A stretch of 40,055 nt of DNA from Clostridia bacterium (GTDB lineage: Bacteria; Bacillota; Clostridia; Christensenellales; DUVY01). The stretch's first letter is position 1. Every line of letters begins with the position of its first letter. The DNA is taken from assembly GCA_036562685.1 (NCBI GenBank), contig DATCJR010000013.1, positions 1 to 40,055 on the forward strand, read 5' to 3'. The position numbers were made by a program, and so were the translations under genes. This document shows positions 9,910 to 16,759 of the stretch, one piece after another. The notes beneath the pieces were generated by a model. That model searched no databases, was not told the origin of the DNA, and worked only from the letters and a program-made list of their open reading frames with translations.

Positions 9910-10218
9910 ATGAGAATAGAAAATAAGTTATTTAACAACACATTGTATATCGCTATTTATGGCGAATTGGACGAATACACAGCAGTCTATACGCGCAATG
10001 AATTAGACAAACTTATTGATCAAAATGACATGAAAAGAGTAGTTGTTGATTTGTCCGAACTCACTTTTATGGATAGTACGGGGGTGGGCATAATGATAGG
10101 GCGTTTTAAAAAGCTAAGAGCTAAAAACATACCGATATTTATAGCCAATCCCAGCAAAACGGTCGACAAAATATTTTCTATGACCGGGCTATATGAAATT
10201 ATGCCCAAAATCGGATGA
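9910..10218 (+). CDS. spoIIAA: Anti-sigma F factor antagonist SpoIIAA
   Basis: A 102-residue STAS-domain protein. The phosphorylatable serine is Ser56 in LTFMDSTGVG. Dephosphorylated SpoIIAA binds SpoIIAB and frees sigma-F in the forespore, while SpoIIAB phosphorylates this serine to switch it off. AAGGGAG (9896-9902) precedes the ATG with normal spacing. It is the first gene of the three-gene spoIIA operon, with 15 bases to spoIIAB. An RsbV/RsbW stress module would look similar, but the third gene is a sigma-F/G type factor, which settles the assignment. Confidence 0.95.
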   Translation: MRIENKLFNNTLYIAIYGELDEYTAVYTRNELDKLIDQNDMKRVVVDLSELTFMDSTGVGIMIGRFKKLRAKNIPIFIANPSKTVDKIFSMTGLYEIMPKIG

Positions 10219-10233
10219 CAAGGAGCAAAAGTT

Positions 10234-10662
10234 ATGAAAGTTGATAATGAAATGACACTTATTATTCCTGCTCTTTCAAAAAATGAATCCTTTGCGCGAA
10301 GCACAGTTGCTGCTTTTGCGGTTGATATGGATCCAAGTTTGGAAGAAATCAATGACATAAAAACTGCTGTTTGTGAGGCGGTTACTAACAGCATAGTGCA
10401 TGGTTATCAAAAACAAGGTGATGGTTTGATAACTATCAATGCCAAAATCATAGGCAAAGTCTTACATATCACTATAAGTGATAATGGAGTCGGTATAGAA
10501 GATATAGATAAGGCAAGGCAGCCATATTTTACAACCAAACCTGAAGAAGAACGTGCAGGAATGGGCTTTACAGTAATGGAAACATTTATGGACACGTTAG
10601 AAGTGCTGCCAAATGAAAATGGCGGTCTTAAAGTCATAATGACCAAAACTATAAAAGGATAA
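10234..10662 (+). CDS. spoIIAB: Anti-sigma F factor / serine kinase SpoIIAB
   Basis: A 142-residue GHKL-fold kinase. The N box holds Glu48 and Asn52 (CEAVTNSIVHGY), the G1 box is ISDNGVGIED (Asp83, Gly85, Gly87) and the G2 box is ERAGMGFTVME. These bind ATP-Mg. Arg22 in ARSTVAAF sits where the Bacillus protein contacts sigma-F and SpoIIAA. It holds sigma-F inactive before septation and phosphorylates SpoIIAA. AAGGAG lies just before the start. Length and gene order match the family. Confidence 0.96.
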   Translation: MKVDNEMTLIIPALSKNESFARSTVAAFAVDMDPSLEEINDIKTAVCEAVTNSIVHGYQKQGDGLITINAKIIGKVLHITISDNGVGIEDIDKARQPYFTTKPEEERAGMGFTVMETFMDTLEVLPNENGGLKVIMTKTIKG

Positions 10663-10690
10663 TTTTTCCGTCTTAATAAATATTGGAGAT

Positions 10691-11437
10691 ATGCCGGTGC
10701 TTGAACACGATGAGACAATTGAATTAATTGCTAAGGCTCAAAAAGGGGATGAAGAAGCCAAAACCAAATTATTGGTTCATAATTCGCCTCTTATTAAAAG
10801 TATAATTAGACGTTATATGAATAAAGGGGTTGATTATGACGACTTATATCAATTGGGCTCAATGGGTTTTTTAAAAGCTATCAAAAATTTTGATACTTCA
10901 TACAATGTTAAGTTTTCGACTTATGCCGTACCTATGATAGCAGGCGAAGTCAAGAGATTTTTAAGAGATGACGGTTATATAAAGGTTTCTAGGTCATTAA
11001 AACTTATATCAACAAAAATCAATCAATTTATTGATAATTATAAAAAGCACAATGCAACTGATCCAAGCATAGAAATGCTGTCCAAAGAATTTAATCTTGA
11101 GCCCCAAGAAATTGTATTTGCTATGGATTCGGCAAAAGTTCCTATTTCACTATATGAAAAAAATGATGATTCGGATTCGTCACCAGGGCTTATAGATAAA
11201 ATATCAAGTGAAAATGATAATTCAGAGGATGTTTTGGATAAATTGATTTTATCAGATATAATTAATGATTTGACTGAGCGCGAAAAAAAGATAATTATGC
11301 TAAGATATTATCGTGATAAAACTCAAAGCGAAATAGCTGCACAGCTAGGAGTAAGTCAAGTTCAGGTTTCAAGGTTAGAGAGTAAGATAATTGAAAAAAT
11401 TAAAGCACGTTTTTTACCTCAAAAGCCTAAAACTTAA
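10691..11437 (+). CDS. sigF: RNA polymerase sporulation sigma factor SigF
   Basis: A 248-residue sigma-70 family factor, the first forespore-specific one. Region 2 contains YDDLYQLGSMGFLKAIKNFD followed by FSTYAVPMIAGEVKRFLRDDG and IKVSRSLK, the sigma-F/sigma-G hallmark. Region 3 follows, then region 4 with LTEREKKIIMLRYYRDKTQ and the helix-turn-helix AAQLGVSQVQVSRLE. Its position straight after spoIIAB identifies it as sigma-F rather than sigma-G. TTGGAG precedes the ATG. No terminator hairpin is visible after the stop, so some transcripts may run into the serS leader. Its regulon likely includes spoVA-type genes nearby, through sigma-F or sigma-G. Confidence 0.94.
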   Translation: MPVLEHDETIELIAKAQKGDEEAKTKLLVHNSPLIKSIIRRYMNKGVDYDDLYQLGSMGFLKAIKNFDTSYNVKFSTYAVPMIAGEVKRFLRDDGYIKVSRSLKLISTKINQFIDNYKKHNATDPSIEMLSKEFNLEPQEIVFAMDSAKVPISLYEKNDDSDSSPGLIDKISSENDNSEDVLDKLILSDIINDLTEREKKIIMLRYYRDKTQSEIAAQLGVSQVQVSRLESKIIEKIKARFLPQKPKT

Positions 11438-11447
11438 GTATATTCGC

Positions 11448-11476
11448 TTGTAAAGTATTTTTGAAATGTATATAAT
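11448..11476 (+). promoter_or_regulatory. Promoter of the serS T-box transcript
   Basis: TTGTAA (11448-11453), a 17-base spacer and TATAAT (11471-11476), only eleven bases beyond the sigF stop codon. Transcription should begin near 11483, just ahead of the T-box leader. Confidence 0.75.
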
Positions 11477-11499
11477 AAAAGCAATAGTTAAAAACTTAA

Positions 11500-11729
11500 T
11501 AAAAAAGCGATGAAAAGCTGTGATCAAAAATGTTCTTTCAGAGAGCTGATGGTTGGTGAAAATCAGTAAGAAGTTTTGGTCTTATCCACTTTAGAGCTGC
11601 AAGGTAAAAGAACCTTGAAGGGTATGCCCTATATAGCATGTTGAGATGGTCGCAAAATAATTTTTTGCGGCAATTTGGGTGGCAACGCGGATCCTTCCGT
11701 CCCATGTTTTGGGATTGGAAGGTTTTTTT
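11500..11729 (+). promoter_or_regulatory. T-box riboswitch (serine) with attenuator, serS leader
   Basis: Stem I shows the AGAGAGCTGATGGTTGGTGA type AG-bulge and distal loop (11540-11560). The specifier is probably TCC at 11585-11587, a serine codon, followed by ACTTTAGAGC. The T-box sequence GGGTGGCAACGCGG is at 11677-11690; its TGGC pairs with the NCCA end of uncharged tRNA-Ser to form the antiterminator. The competing terminator is CCTTCC (11693-11698) with GGAAGG (11717-11722), then a run of seven T. Uncharged tRNA-Ser therefore turns serS on. Confidence 0.95.
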
Positions 11730-11757
11730 ATTTTATATAAACATTAGGAGAGAAAAA

Positions 11758-13038
11758 ATGATTGACATCAAATTTTTGCGAAATAATCCTGAGATTGTAA
11801 AAGAGAACATCAAAAAGAAGTTTCAGGATCAAAAATTGCCTTTGGTTGATGAGGTAATTAAACTTGATCAAGAATTTAGAGATGTTAAGGTCAAGTGCGA
11901 TACATTGCGAAGCCGCAGAAATACTATCAGCAAAGAAATCGGCGCTTTAATGGCTAAGGGCAAAAAGGAAGAAGCAATAGAAGCAAAAAAAGAAGTTGAA
12001 TTAATGGCTAATGAGCTAACAGAACTTGAAAAACAGGAAGAGATATTAGCCAAAAAAATTAACGATATTATGTTGGTTATACCAAACATAATTGACGATT
12101 CTGTTCCTATCGGAAAAGACGACAGCGAAAATGTTGAAGTGGAAAGGTTTGGAGAACCAGTTGTTCCTGATTTTGAAATACCGTATCATGTTGATATTAT
12201 GGAAAGGTTAAACGGTATTGATATTGACAGTGCAAGAAAAACTAGTGGTAACGGATTTTATTATCTAAAAGGTGATATAGCAAGATTGCATTCGGCAATT
12301 TTGTCTTATGCTAGAGATTTTATGATTGACAGGGGATTCACTTATTATATACCGCCTTTTATGATTCGTTCTAATGTCGTAACAGGTGTAATGAGTTTTG
12401 CCGAAATGGAAAATATGATGTATAAAATCGAAGGCGAAGATTTGTATCTTATCGGTACTAGCGAGCATTCAATGATAGGAAAATTTATTGATACCATATT
12501 GCCCGAAGATCAATTACCTCAAACTTTGACCAGCTATTCGCCTTGTTTTAGAAAGGAAGTAGGTGCTCATGGTATAGAAGAACGAGGCGTTTATCGTATT
12601 CATCAATTTGAAAAACAAGAAATGGTAGTTGTTTGCAAGCCTGAAGACAGTATGAAATGGTTTAAACAACTTTATCAAAATACTATTGATTTCTTTAGAT
12701 CTCTTGATATTCCTGTAAGATTATTAGAATGCTGCTCGGGAGATTTGGCAGATCTAAAAGTTAAAAGCGTGGATGTTGAGGCATGGTCACCTCGTCAAAA
12801 GAAATATTTTGAAGTAGGAAGTTGTTCAAACTTAGGCGATGCTCAAGCAAGACGACTTGGAATACGTATTAAGAGCAAAGAAAAGGGTAATTATTTTGCT
12901 CATACTCTTAACAATACTGTTGTTGCACCGCCTAGAATGCTCATAGCTTTCTTGGAAAACAATCTTAATGCTGACGGTTCGGTTAATATACCACAGCCTT
13001 TACAAATGTATATGGGCGGAAAATCAAAAATTCGATAA
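11758..13038 (+). CDS. serS: Seryl-tRNA synthetase, archaeal-like sequence subtype
   Basis: A 426-residue class II synthetase that charges tRNA-Ser. An N-terminal coiled-coil tRNA-binding arm (~25-105, rich in Lys/Glu) precedes the catalytic core. The core has motif 2 SPCFRKEVGAHG, then RIHQFEKQEM, the serine-binding region GTSEHS, and a motif 3 region HTLNNTVVAPPR. Most bacterial SerRS have PTAEV and LNGSGLAVGR at the last two places; TSEHS and LN-x-T-x-x-A-x-x-R resemble archaeal enzymes. The ATG at 11758 follows AGGAGAG. Reading upstream through the leader gives an open frame to 11638, but that is T-box RNA. It lies alone between a T-box and a strong terminator. Confidence 0.95.
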   Translation: MIDIKFLRNNPEIVKENIKKKFQDQKLPLVDEVIKLDQEFRDVKVKCDTLRSRRNTISKEIGALMAKGKKEEAIEAKKEVELMANELTELEKQEEILAKKINDIMLVIPNIIDDSVPIGKDDSENVEVERFGEPVVPDFEIPYHVDIMERLNGIDIDSARKTSGNGFYYLKGDIARLHSAILSYARDFMIDRGFTYYIPPFMIRSNVVTGVMSFAEMENMMYKIEGEDLYLIGTSEHSMIGKFIDTILPEDQLPQTLTSYSPCFRKEVGAHGIEERGVYRIHQFEKQEMVVVCKPEDSMKWFKQLYQNTIDFFRSLDIPVRLLECCSGDLADLKVKSVDVEAWSPRQKKYFEVGSCSNLGDAQARRLGIRIKSKEKGNYFAHTLNNTVVAPPRMLIAFLENNLNADGSVNIPQPLQMYMGGKSKIR

Positions 13039-13049
13039 AATCAAATGTT

Positions 13050-13083
13050 ATAAAAAAACGGCTTTTAAAAGCCGTTTTTTTAT
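13050..13083. terminator. Bidirectional terminator after serS
   Basis: A perfect palindrome centred at 13066/13067, with a CGGCTTTT/AAAAGCCG core between A7 and T7. It serves both serS and the convergent secreted-protein gene. Confidence 0.93.
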
Positions 13084-13087
13084 GTGT

Positions 13088-13516
13088 TTACATGTAATAG
13101 ACATTAAATACATCAGTATCGATAATGGGCATAATTGGTCTAGGCTTTTTTCTGTTTGTTCTTGGATCTCTATGTTCAGGTTTATTTATAGGATGAATTT
13201 TATAATCATTATTGTTGTTTTGATAATTTGATTTTTCTAAATCATCATTCTGATCAAGATATGCATTGTCTTCATTGGGTTCTTGAGGTAGTGTAGTGTC
13301 ACTATCAGAAACTACATATTGTCCATGTTTTAGACTTTTTACAATATTACCATTATCGTTTTGAATTGAGTACTCAATATAAACAATATTTAGCTTAGGC
13401 TTATTTTCTACAACTTCTTCTTGCATGCCGTCAGCAAAAACATTTTTGGAGCTGATATTTATTATAGTTCCAGTCAATAATCCTAAAGATAATAATAGAA
13501 CTAATAATTTTTTCAT
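13088..13516 (-). CDS. Small secreted protein of unknown function
   Basis: A 142-residue protein I cannot assign to a family. It has a clear signal peptide: MKK, a leucine-rich core (~4-18) and a likely signal peptidase I site after the NVFA near residue 32. The mature part is about 110 residues. A short beta-prone stretch (LNIVYIEYSIQND, ~46-58) is followed by an acidic, Asn-rich linker (~72-105) and a basic, proline-rich end (HRDPRTNRKKPRPIMPII). There are no cysteines and no membrane anchor after the signal. AAGGAGG precedes the ATG with good spacing, so it is a real gene. It is divergent from the spoVA operon, with 150 bases between the two starts, and converges on serS. A role at the spore or cell surface is only suggested by position. 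Confidence 0.75.
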   Translation of the reverse strand: MKKLLVLLLSLGLLTGTIINISSKNVFADGMQEEVVENKPKLNIVYIEYSIQNDNGNIVKSLKHGQYVVSDSDTTLPQEPNEDNAYLDQNDDLEKSNYQNNNNDYKIHPINKPEHRDPRTNRKKPRPIMPIIDTDVFNVYYM

Positions 13517-13611
13517 TAGTTTTTTCCTCCTTGTTTGCCTTTATTTTTTGCAAAAATTTGGAAATTATTTATTTTTAATTCAAAAGTTATATTTAACGAT
13601 AAGTTAATAAT

Positions 13612-13641
13612 GAATATTAGCTTCTAGATTTTGGGATATTA
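13612..13641 (+). promoter_or_regulatory. Sigma-G (or sigma-F) like promoter of the spoVA operon
   Basis: GAATA (13612-13616), 18 bases, then GATATTA (13635-13641) preceded by GG. The Bacillus sigma-G pattern is GHATR, about 18 bases, then CATnHTA; only the first base of the -10 differs. It lies 26 bases before the first start codon of the operon, as expected for a forespore-specific transcript. Confidence 0.5.
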
Positions 13642-13666
13642 ATATCAAAAAGAAAAGGAGCTAAAT

Positions 13667-13786
13667 ATGAAAGTTTATAAAGATAAACAGAATCCGTTTT
13701 CCAATATAGAAGACACAGAATCAGTAATAAAAAGCACGTTTGTAGAGGAGAAAAATCATGGAGATACCCAGCGGAGAAAAGTTTAA
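13667..13786 (+). CDS. Putative 39-residue small protein leading the spoVA operon
   Basis: An ATG at 13667 preceded by AAAAGGAG (13653-13660) opens a 39-codon frame beginning MKVYKDKQNPFSNIEDTES and ending at TAA 13784-13786. It overlaps the first 29 bases of spoVAC in a different frame. It is charged and hydrophilic, with no membrane helix and no cysteine, and I recognise no family. The ribosome-binding site is as good as those of true genes here, and the spoVAC ribosome-binding site lies inside it. It may encode a small forespore protein, or act as a leader peptide that couples translation to spoVAC. Its reality depends on conservation that cannot be checked here. Confidence 0.45.
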   Translation: MKVYKDKQNPFSNIEDTESVIKSTFVEEKNHGDTQRRKV

Positions 13787-14240
13787 GGAAAAGCATAAAG
13801 AACGAAATAAAAAATATACCGATTATGTAGAACTTGTCTCACCTAAGCAAACTACATGGAAATCTTTATTTAATGCCTATTGGATAGGCGGTTTGATTTG
13901 CTTGCTTGGGCAAGTGCTTTTTGATTTGGCAAGATTGATATTTAAGGTGTCAGAAGATAAGGCATCGACTATTGCCCTTATTGTTTTGATATTTTTAACT
14001 GCACTTTTAACAGGCATAGGTATATTTGATAAGATAGCGTATTATGCAGGTGGTGGTACATTTTTGCCCATAACAGGGTTTGCTAATGCTATTTCTAGTG
14101 CTGCAATAGAATTTAAGGCGGAAGGGCTAATTTTTGGTCTTAGCAGCAAATTTTATACAGTAGCTGGACCAGTAATAGTTAATGGAATTTTGTCTTCATT
14201 TATAGTGGGATTGATATATTACATAATAGGCTTATTTTAG
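13758..14240 (+). CDS. spoVAC: Stage V sporulation protein AC
   Basis: A 160-residue integral membrane protein with a charged N-terminus (~1-38) followed by four to five hydrophobic helices. The family motif GGGTFLPITGFANAISSAA is at ~97-115 and GLIFGLSSKFYTVAGPVI follows. SpoVAC forms part of the inner-membrane channel that moves Ca-dipicolinate into the developing spore and releases it at germination; the Bacillus protein behaves as a mechanosensitive channel. GAGGAG precedes the start. It is the first recognised gene of spoVAC-AD-AE, eight bases ahead of spoVAD. It shares fold and motif with SpoVAE downstream. Confidence 0.95.
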   Translation: MEIPSGEKFKEKHKERNKKYTDYVELVSPKQTTWKSLFNAYWIGGLICLLGQVLFDLARLIFKVSEDKASTIALIVLIFLTALLTGIGIFDKIAYYAGGGTFLPITGFANAISSAAIEFKAEGLIFGLSSKFYTVAGPVIVNGILSSFIVGLIYYIIGLF

Positions 14241-14248
14241 GTGAAAAG

Positions 14249-15334
14249 ATGAGATTGTTTGATTTTGGAATAGAATTAGATATTAATTTAACAAAAGATA
14301 ATAAGACATTAAAAAGAACAAAAGCTAAAAACAGTAAGCAGATTGGTGAACAGACTATTGTTTTTCCCAATGAGCCCAAAATTTTTAGCAGTCATTCTAT
14401 AGTATCTCAAAAAGAAAAAGATGGTCCGTTTGCAGGATATTTTAAAGATGTTCTAAAAGATCCAAATTTTGACGAGAAGACATTTGAAAAAGCCGAGACC
14501 AAGATGTTTGTATATGCATTATATAATGCAATTAAGAATGCCGGTATAACCCAAAAGGATGTAGATGTCTTATTCTCGGGCGATTTATTGGCGCAAATTA
14601 TCTCGGCAAGCTATTGCGCTAGATTATTTGATATTTCTTATTTGGGAATTTATGGCGCTTGTTCTACTATGGCAGAAGGTTTGATTCTTTCGGCAATGAT
14701 GATCGATGGGGGCTTTGCAGAAATTGCGGCATGTGTTACAGGCAGTCATTACGCTACTGCCGAAAGACAATATAGAGGGCCTCTTGAATTGGGTGCTCAA
14801 AAACAAAAATACTCTCAACATACAGTTACAGCAGCTGCGGCAGCTGTAGTAGGACTTGTAAAAGAAGGAATAAAAATAACAAAAGCAACAATAGGCAAGG
14901 TAGAGGATTATGGAATTACAGACCCTGCCAATATGGGCGCAGCAATGGCACCCTCGGCCATGAGTACGCTAGTTCAATTCTTTGTTGACACAAATACAAA
15001 ACCGGATGATTATGATCTGATAGCAACGGGTGATTTAGGTAAGCTAGGAAGCGACTTGTTAAGACAGTTAATGGATGAAAAAGGTTATCATCTAGGACAA
15101 AATTATATGGACTGTGGTGCGGCCATTTATAGTCATGACCAGCATACTGCTGAAGGCGGAAGCGGTTGTGGATGCGGTGCGAGTGTATTGGATGCTTATA
15201 TCCTGCATAAGATGAAAAAAGGCGAGTATAAAAAAGTGATTTTTGCGGCGACAGGCGCGCTTTTGAGCACAATAATAACCCAGCAAGGAGAAAGCATGCC
15301 GTCGGTAACACATTTGGTTTTATTGGAGAGTTAA
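14249..15334 (+). CDS. spoVAD: Stage V sporulation protein AD
   Basis: A 361-residue thiolase-fold protein, somewhat longer than the ~338-residue Bacillus protein because of an N-terminal extension (~1-33, MRLFDFGIEL onward) before IVFPNEPKIFSSHSI. GIYGACSTMAEGL (~135-147) corresponds to the thiolase nucleophile loop, and MDCGAAIYSHDQHTAEGGSGCGCGA (split over ~288-312) is the conserved C-terminal signature. SpoVAD binds dipicolinic acid at the outer face of the spore inner membrane and is needed for its uptake; it is not thought to be an active thiolase. AGGTG lies before the ATG. It is cotranscribed with spoVAC and spoVAE. Confidence 0.96.
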   Translation: MRLFDFGIELDINLTKDNKTLKRTKAKNSKQIGEQTIVFPNEPKIFSSHSIVSQKEKDGPFAGYFKDVLKDPNFDEKTFEKAETKMFVYALYNAIKNAGITQKDVDVLFSGDLLAQIISASYCARLFDISYLGIYGACSTMAEGLILSAMMIDGGFAEIAACVTGSHYATAERQYRGPLELGAQKQKYSQHTVTAAAAAVVGLVKEGIKITKATIGKVEDYGITDPANMGAAMAPSAMSTLVQFFVDTNTKPDDYDLIATGDLGKLGSDLLRQLMDEKGYHLGQNYMDCGAAIYSHDQHTAEGGSGCGCGASVLDAYILHKMKKGEYKKVIFAATGALLSTIITQQGESMPSVTHLVLLES

Positions 15335-15335
15335 T

Positions 15336-15701
15336 ATGGAAACGCTGTTTATGTATCTTAAGGTTTTTTTAGTAGGCGGATTATTATGTTTGATAGCCGA
15401 AATTCTTATAATAAAAACTAAAATCTCATCTGCTAGAATTTTGGTTATCTTTTTGGTGGCTGGTGTTGTTTTGGAAGCGGTTGGTGTTTTTCAGTATCTA
15501 AAAGAATTTGCAGGAGCAGGAGTTAGTGTACCCATCATGGGCTTTGGCAGTTCACTTGCAAAAGGTGCAATAGAAGGGGTAAAAACAGACGGACTAATTG
15601 GAGCATTTAGCGGAGGTATTATAAAAACTGCAGCAGGAATAGGTGCAGTTACGGTGTTTTCATACATAGTAGCACTTATATTTAATCCAAAAAGCAAATA
15701 G
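15336..15701 (+). CDS. spoVAE: Stage V sporulation protein AE (SpoVAEb type)
   Basis: A 121-residue membrane protein with three to four hydrophobic helices. GAGVSVPIMGFGSSLAKGA (~52-70) and GLIGAFSGGIIKTAAGIG (~77-94) align with the same region of SpoVAC, consistent with the shared Pfam family of the two channel subunits. It starts one base after the spoVAD stop, with GGAGAG inside the end of spoVAD, so the three genes are tightly coupled. Role: dipicolinate channel of the spore inner membrane. Confidence 0.95.
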   Translation: METLFMYLKVFLVGGLLCLIAEILIIKTKISSARILVIFLVAGVVLEAVGVFQYLKEFAGAGVSVPIMGFGSSLAKGAIEGVKTDGLIGAFSGGIIKTAAGIGAVTVFSYIVALIFNPKSK

Positions 15702-15746
15702 AATTTTTTAACAGAAGGGTGTTTTTTGTCATATATAATATAGATA

Positions 15747-16421
15747 ATGGAAGTTTATATTTCGCCACCCAAAAAACGCATAAAAAAGAAAAGGATTGTT
15801 ATAATTGTTATAATTTTATCAATTATAGTATATTGTTTTGTCTTTTTTAAAAGAAATATTGACCCTATTATTGTTTCTGTTTCTGAAAAAAAAGTTGAAG
15901 CGCTGGCTAATTTGGCAGTTGCTAAGGCTGTTGATGAGATAAATTCTCAAAACTTAACTTATGCTGAATTGGTAAACATAATATATGACAATGACGGAAA
16001 TATAAAATTGATTTCAGCAAATCCAGTGAAAATCAACCAAATAACTCAAAATATATCGATAAAAACTTATGATTACATATCCAAGCTAGGAATAGACGGA
16101 ATAAAAATATCATTAGGTACTTTGACTGGAATGCCTATATTCACAGAAAGAGGACCAAATATGACATTTGAATTATTGCCAGTAGGTTCTGTCAAATGTG
16201 AATTGAAATCAGATTTTATATCAGCAGGAATCAATCAAACTAATCATAAGATATATGTTATGGTAAGTTCGGATGTAACAGTTGTTATTCCAGGTCTTAA
16301 AGACAAGAAGATAACAGCAAAATCAATAGTTTTGTTAGCAGAGAGTATTATAATAGGCAAAGTACCCGAAACATACTTAAATTTTAATAAAATGGATGAA
16401 ATGCTTAATCTTGTGCCTTAA
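15747..16421 (+). CDS. yunB: Sporulation protein YunB
   Basis: A 224-residue protein with a basic N-terminus (PPKKRIKKKR), one membrane anchor (~18-36) and an extracytoplasmic domain. The highly conserved YunB block is present: LGTLTGMPIFTERGPNM, LPVGSVKCELKSDFISAGINQT, HKIYVMVSSDV and ESIIIGKVPETYLNF. In Bacillus yunB is a sigma-E (mother-cell) gene needed for efficient sporulation; its biochemistry is unknown. It follows spoVAE by 45 bases but has no Shine-Dalgarno sequence. A TATAAT at 15734-15739, within CATATATAAT, is seven bases upstream of the ATG, suggesting a separate promoter and a leaderless message. Confidence 0.9.
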   Translation: MEVYISPPKKRIKKKRIVIIVIILSIIVYCFVFFKRNIDPIIVSVSEKKVEALANLAVAKAVDEINSQNLTYAELVNIIYDNDGNIKLISANPVKINQITQNISIKTYDYISKLGIDGIKISLGTLTGMPIFTERGPNMTFELLPVGSVKCELKSDFISAGINQTNHKIYVMVSSDVTVVIPGLKDKKITAKSIVLLAESIIIGKVPETYLNFNKMDEMLNLVP

Positions 16422-16464
16422 GACATTATTATTCTTTAGATAACTTAAGTTTTGAATTATTTCG

Positions 16465-16494
16465 TTGACTTTATTTGATTTTTTATGTTATCAT
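16465..16494 (+). promoter_or_regulatory. Promoter of the pheST T-box transcript
   Basis: TTGACT (16465-16470), an 18-base spacer and an extended -10 TGTTATCAT (TATCAT 16489-16494). The expected start is near 16501, directly before the T-box leader. Confidence 0.75.
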
Positions 16495-16502
16495 AAGATA
16501 AA

Positions 16503-16742
16503 AATTAAAGACTATGACCGCTTATTAAGTAGTTGTCTGAAAAATATGTCTTTTAGAGATAACAGTCCATAGGCTGAAAGACTGTTAGGCATACAGCGAC
16601 GAATTTCATAAGCGAGAGTTTCCGAAAAAATCGGACGCAATAGACAGCGTTAAAATTATAATGAGTCTGTTAATATTTTTGACAGAAAATTAAGGTGGTA
16701 CCACGGTATATCCGTCCTTTTTGAATTTAAGGACGGATTTTT
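16503..16742 (+). promoter_or_regulatory. T-box riboswitch (phenylalanine) with attenuator, pheST leader
   Basis: Stem I carries AGAGATAACAGTCC...GGCTGAAAGACTGT (16555-16585), and the probable specifier TTC, a phenylalanine codon, is at 16605-16607. The T-box AAGGTGGTACCACGG is at 16692-16706, with TGGT to pair with the tRNA acceptor end. The terminator is a nine-base-pair stem, TCCGTCCTT (16711-16719) with AAGGACGGA (16729-16737), followed by T5. Uncharged tRNA-Phe should induce pheS-pheT and perhaps the genes after them. Confidence 0.95.
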
Positions 16743-16759
16743 GATTTTAGGAGGACATA

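Noticed and set aside
10020-10718. Minus-strand frames of 124 and 103 codons across spoIIAA-spoIIAB
   Set aside because: They mirror well-conserved genes and have no ribosome-binding site or domain.
9910-11437. Stress-response RsbV-RsbW-SigB module
   Set aside because: The sigma factor has the sigma-F/G hallmark PMIAGEVKRFLRDDG and IKVSRSLK, and other spore genes are nearby.
11638-11757. In-frame upstream extension of serS by 40 codons
   Set aside because: The stretch is the T-box antiterminator and terminator; the ATG at 11758 has AGGAGAG before it and matches the normal SerRS N-terminus.
14916-15311. 131-codon and 73-codon minus-strand frames within spoVAD
   Set aside because: They are antisense to conserved SpoVAD sequence, with no ribosome-binding site or plausible protein composition.
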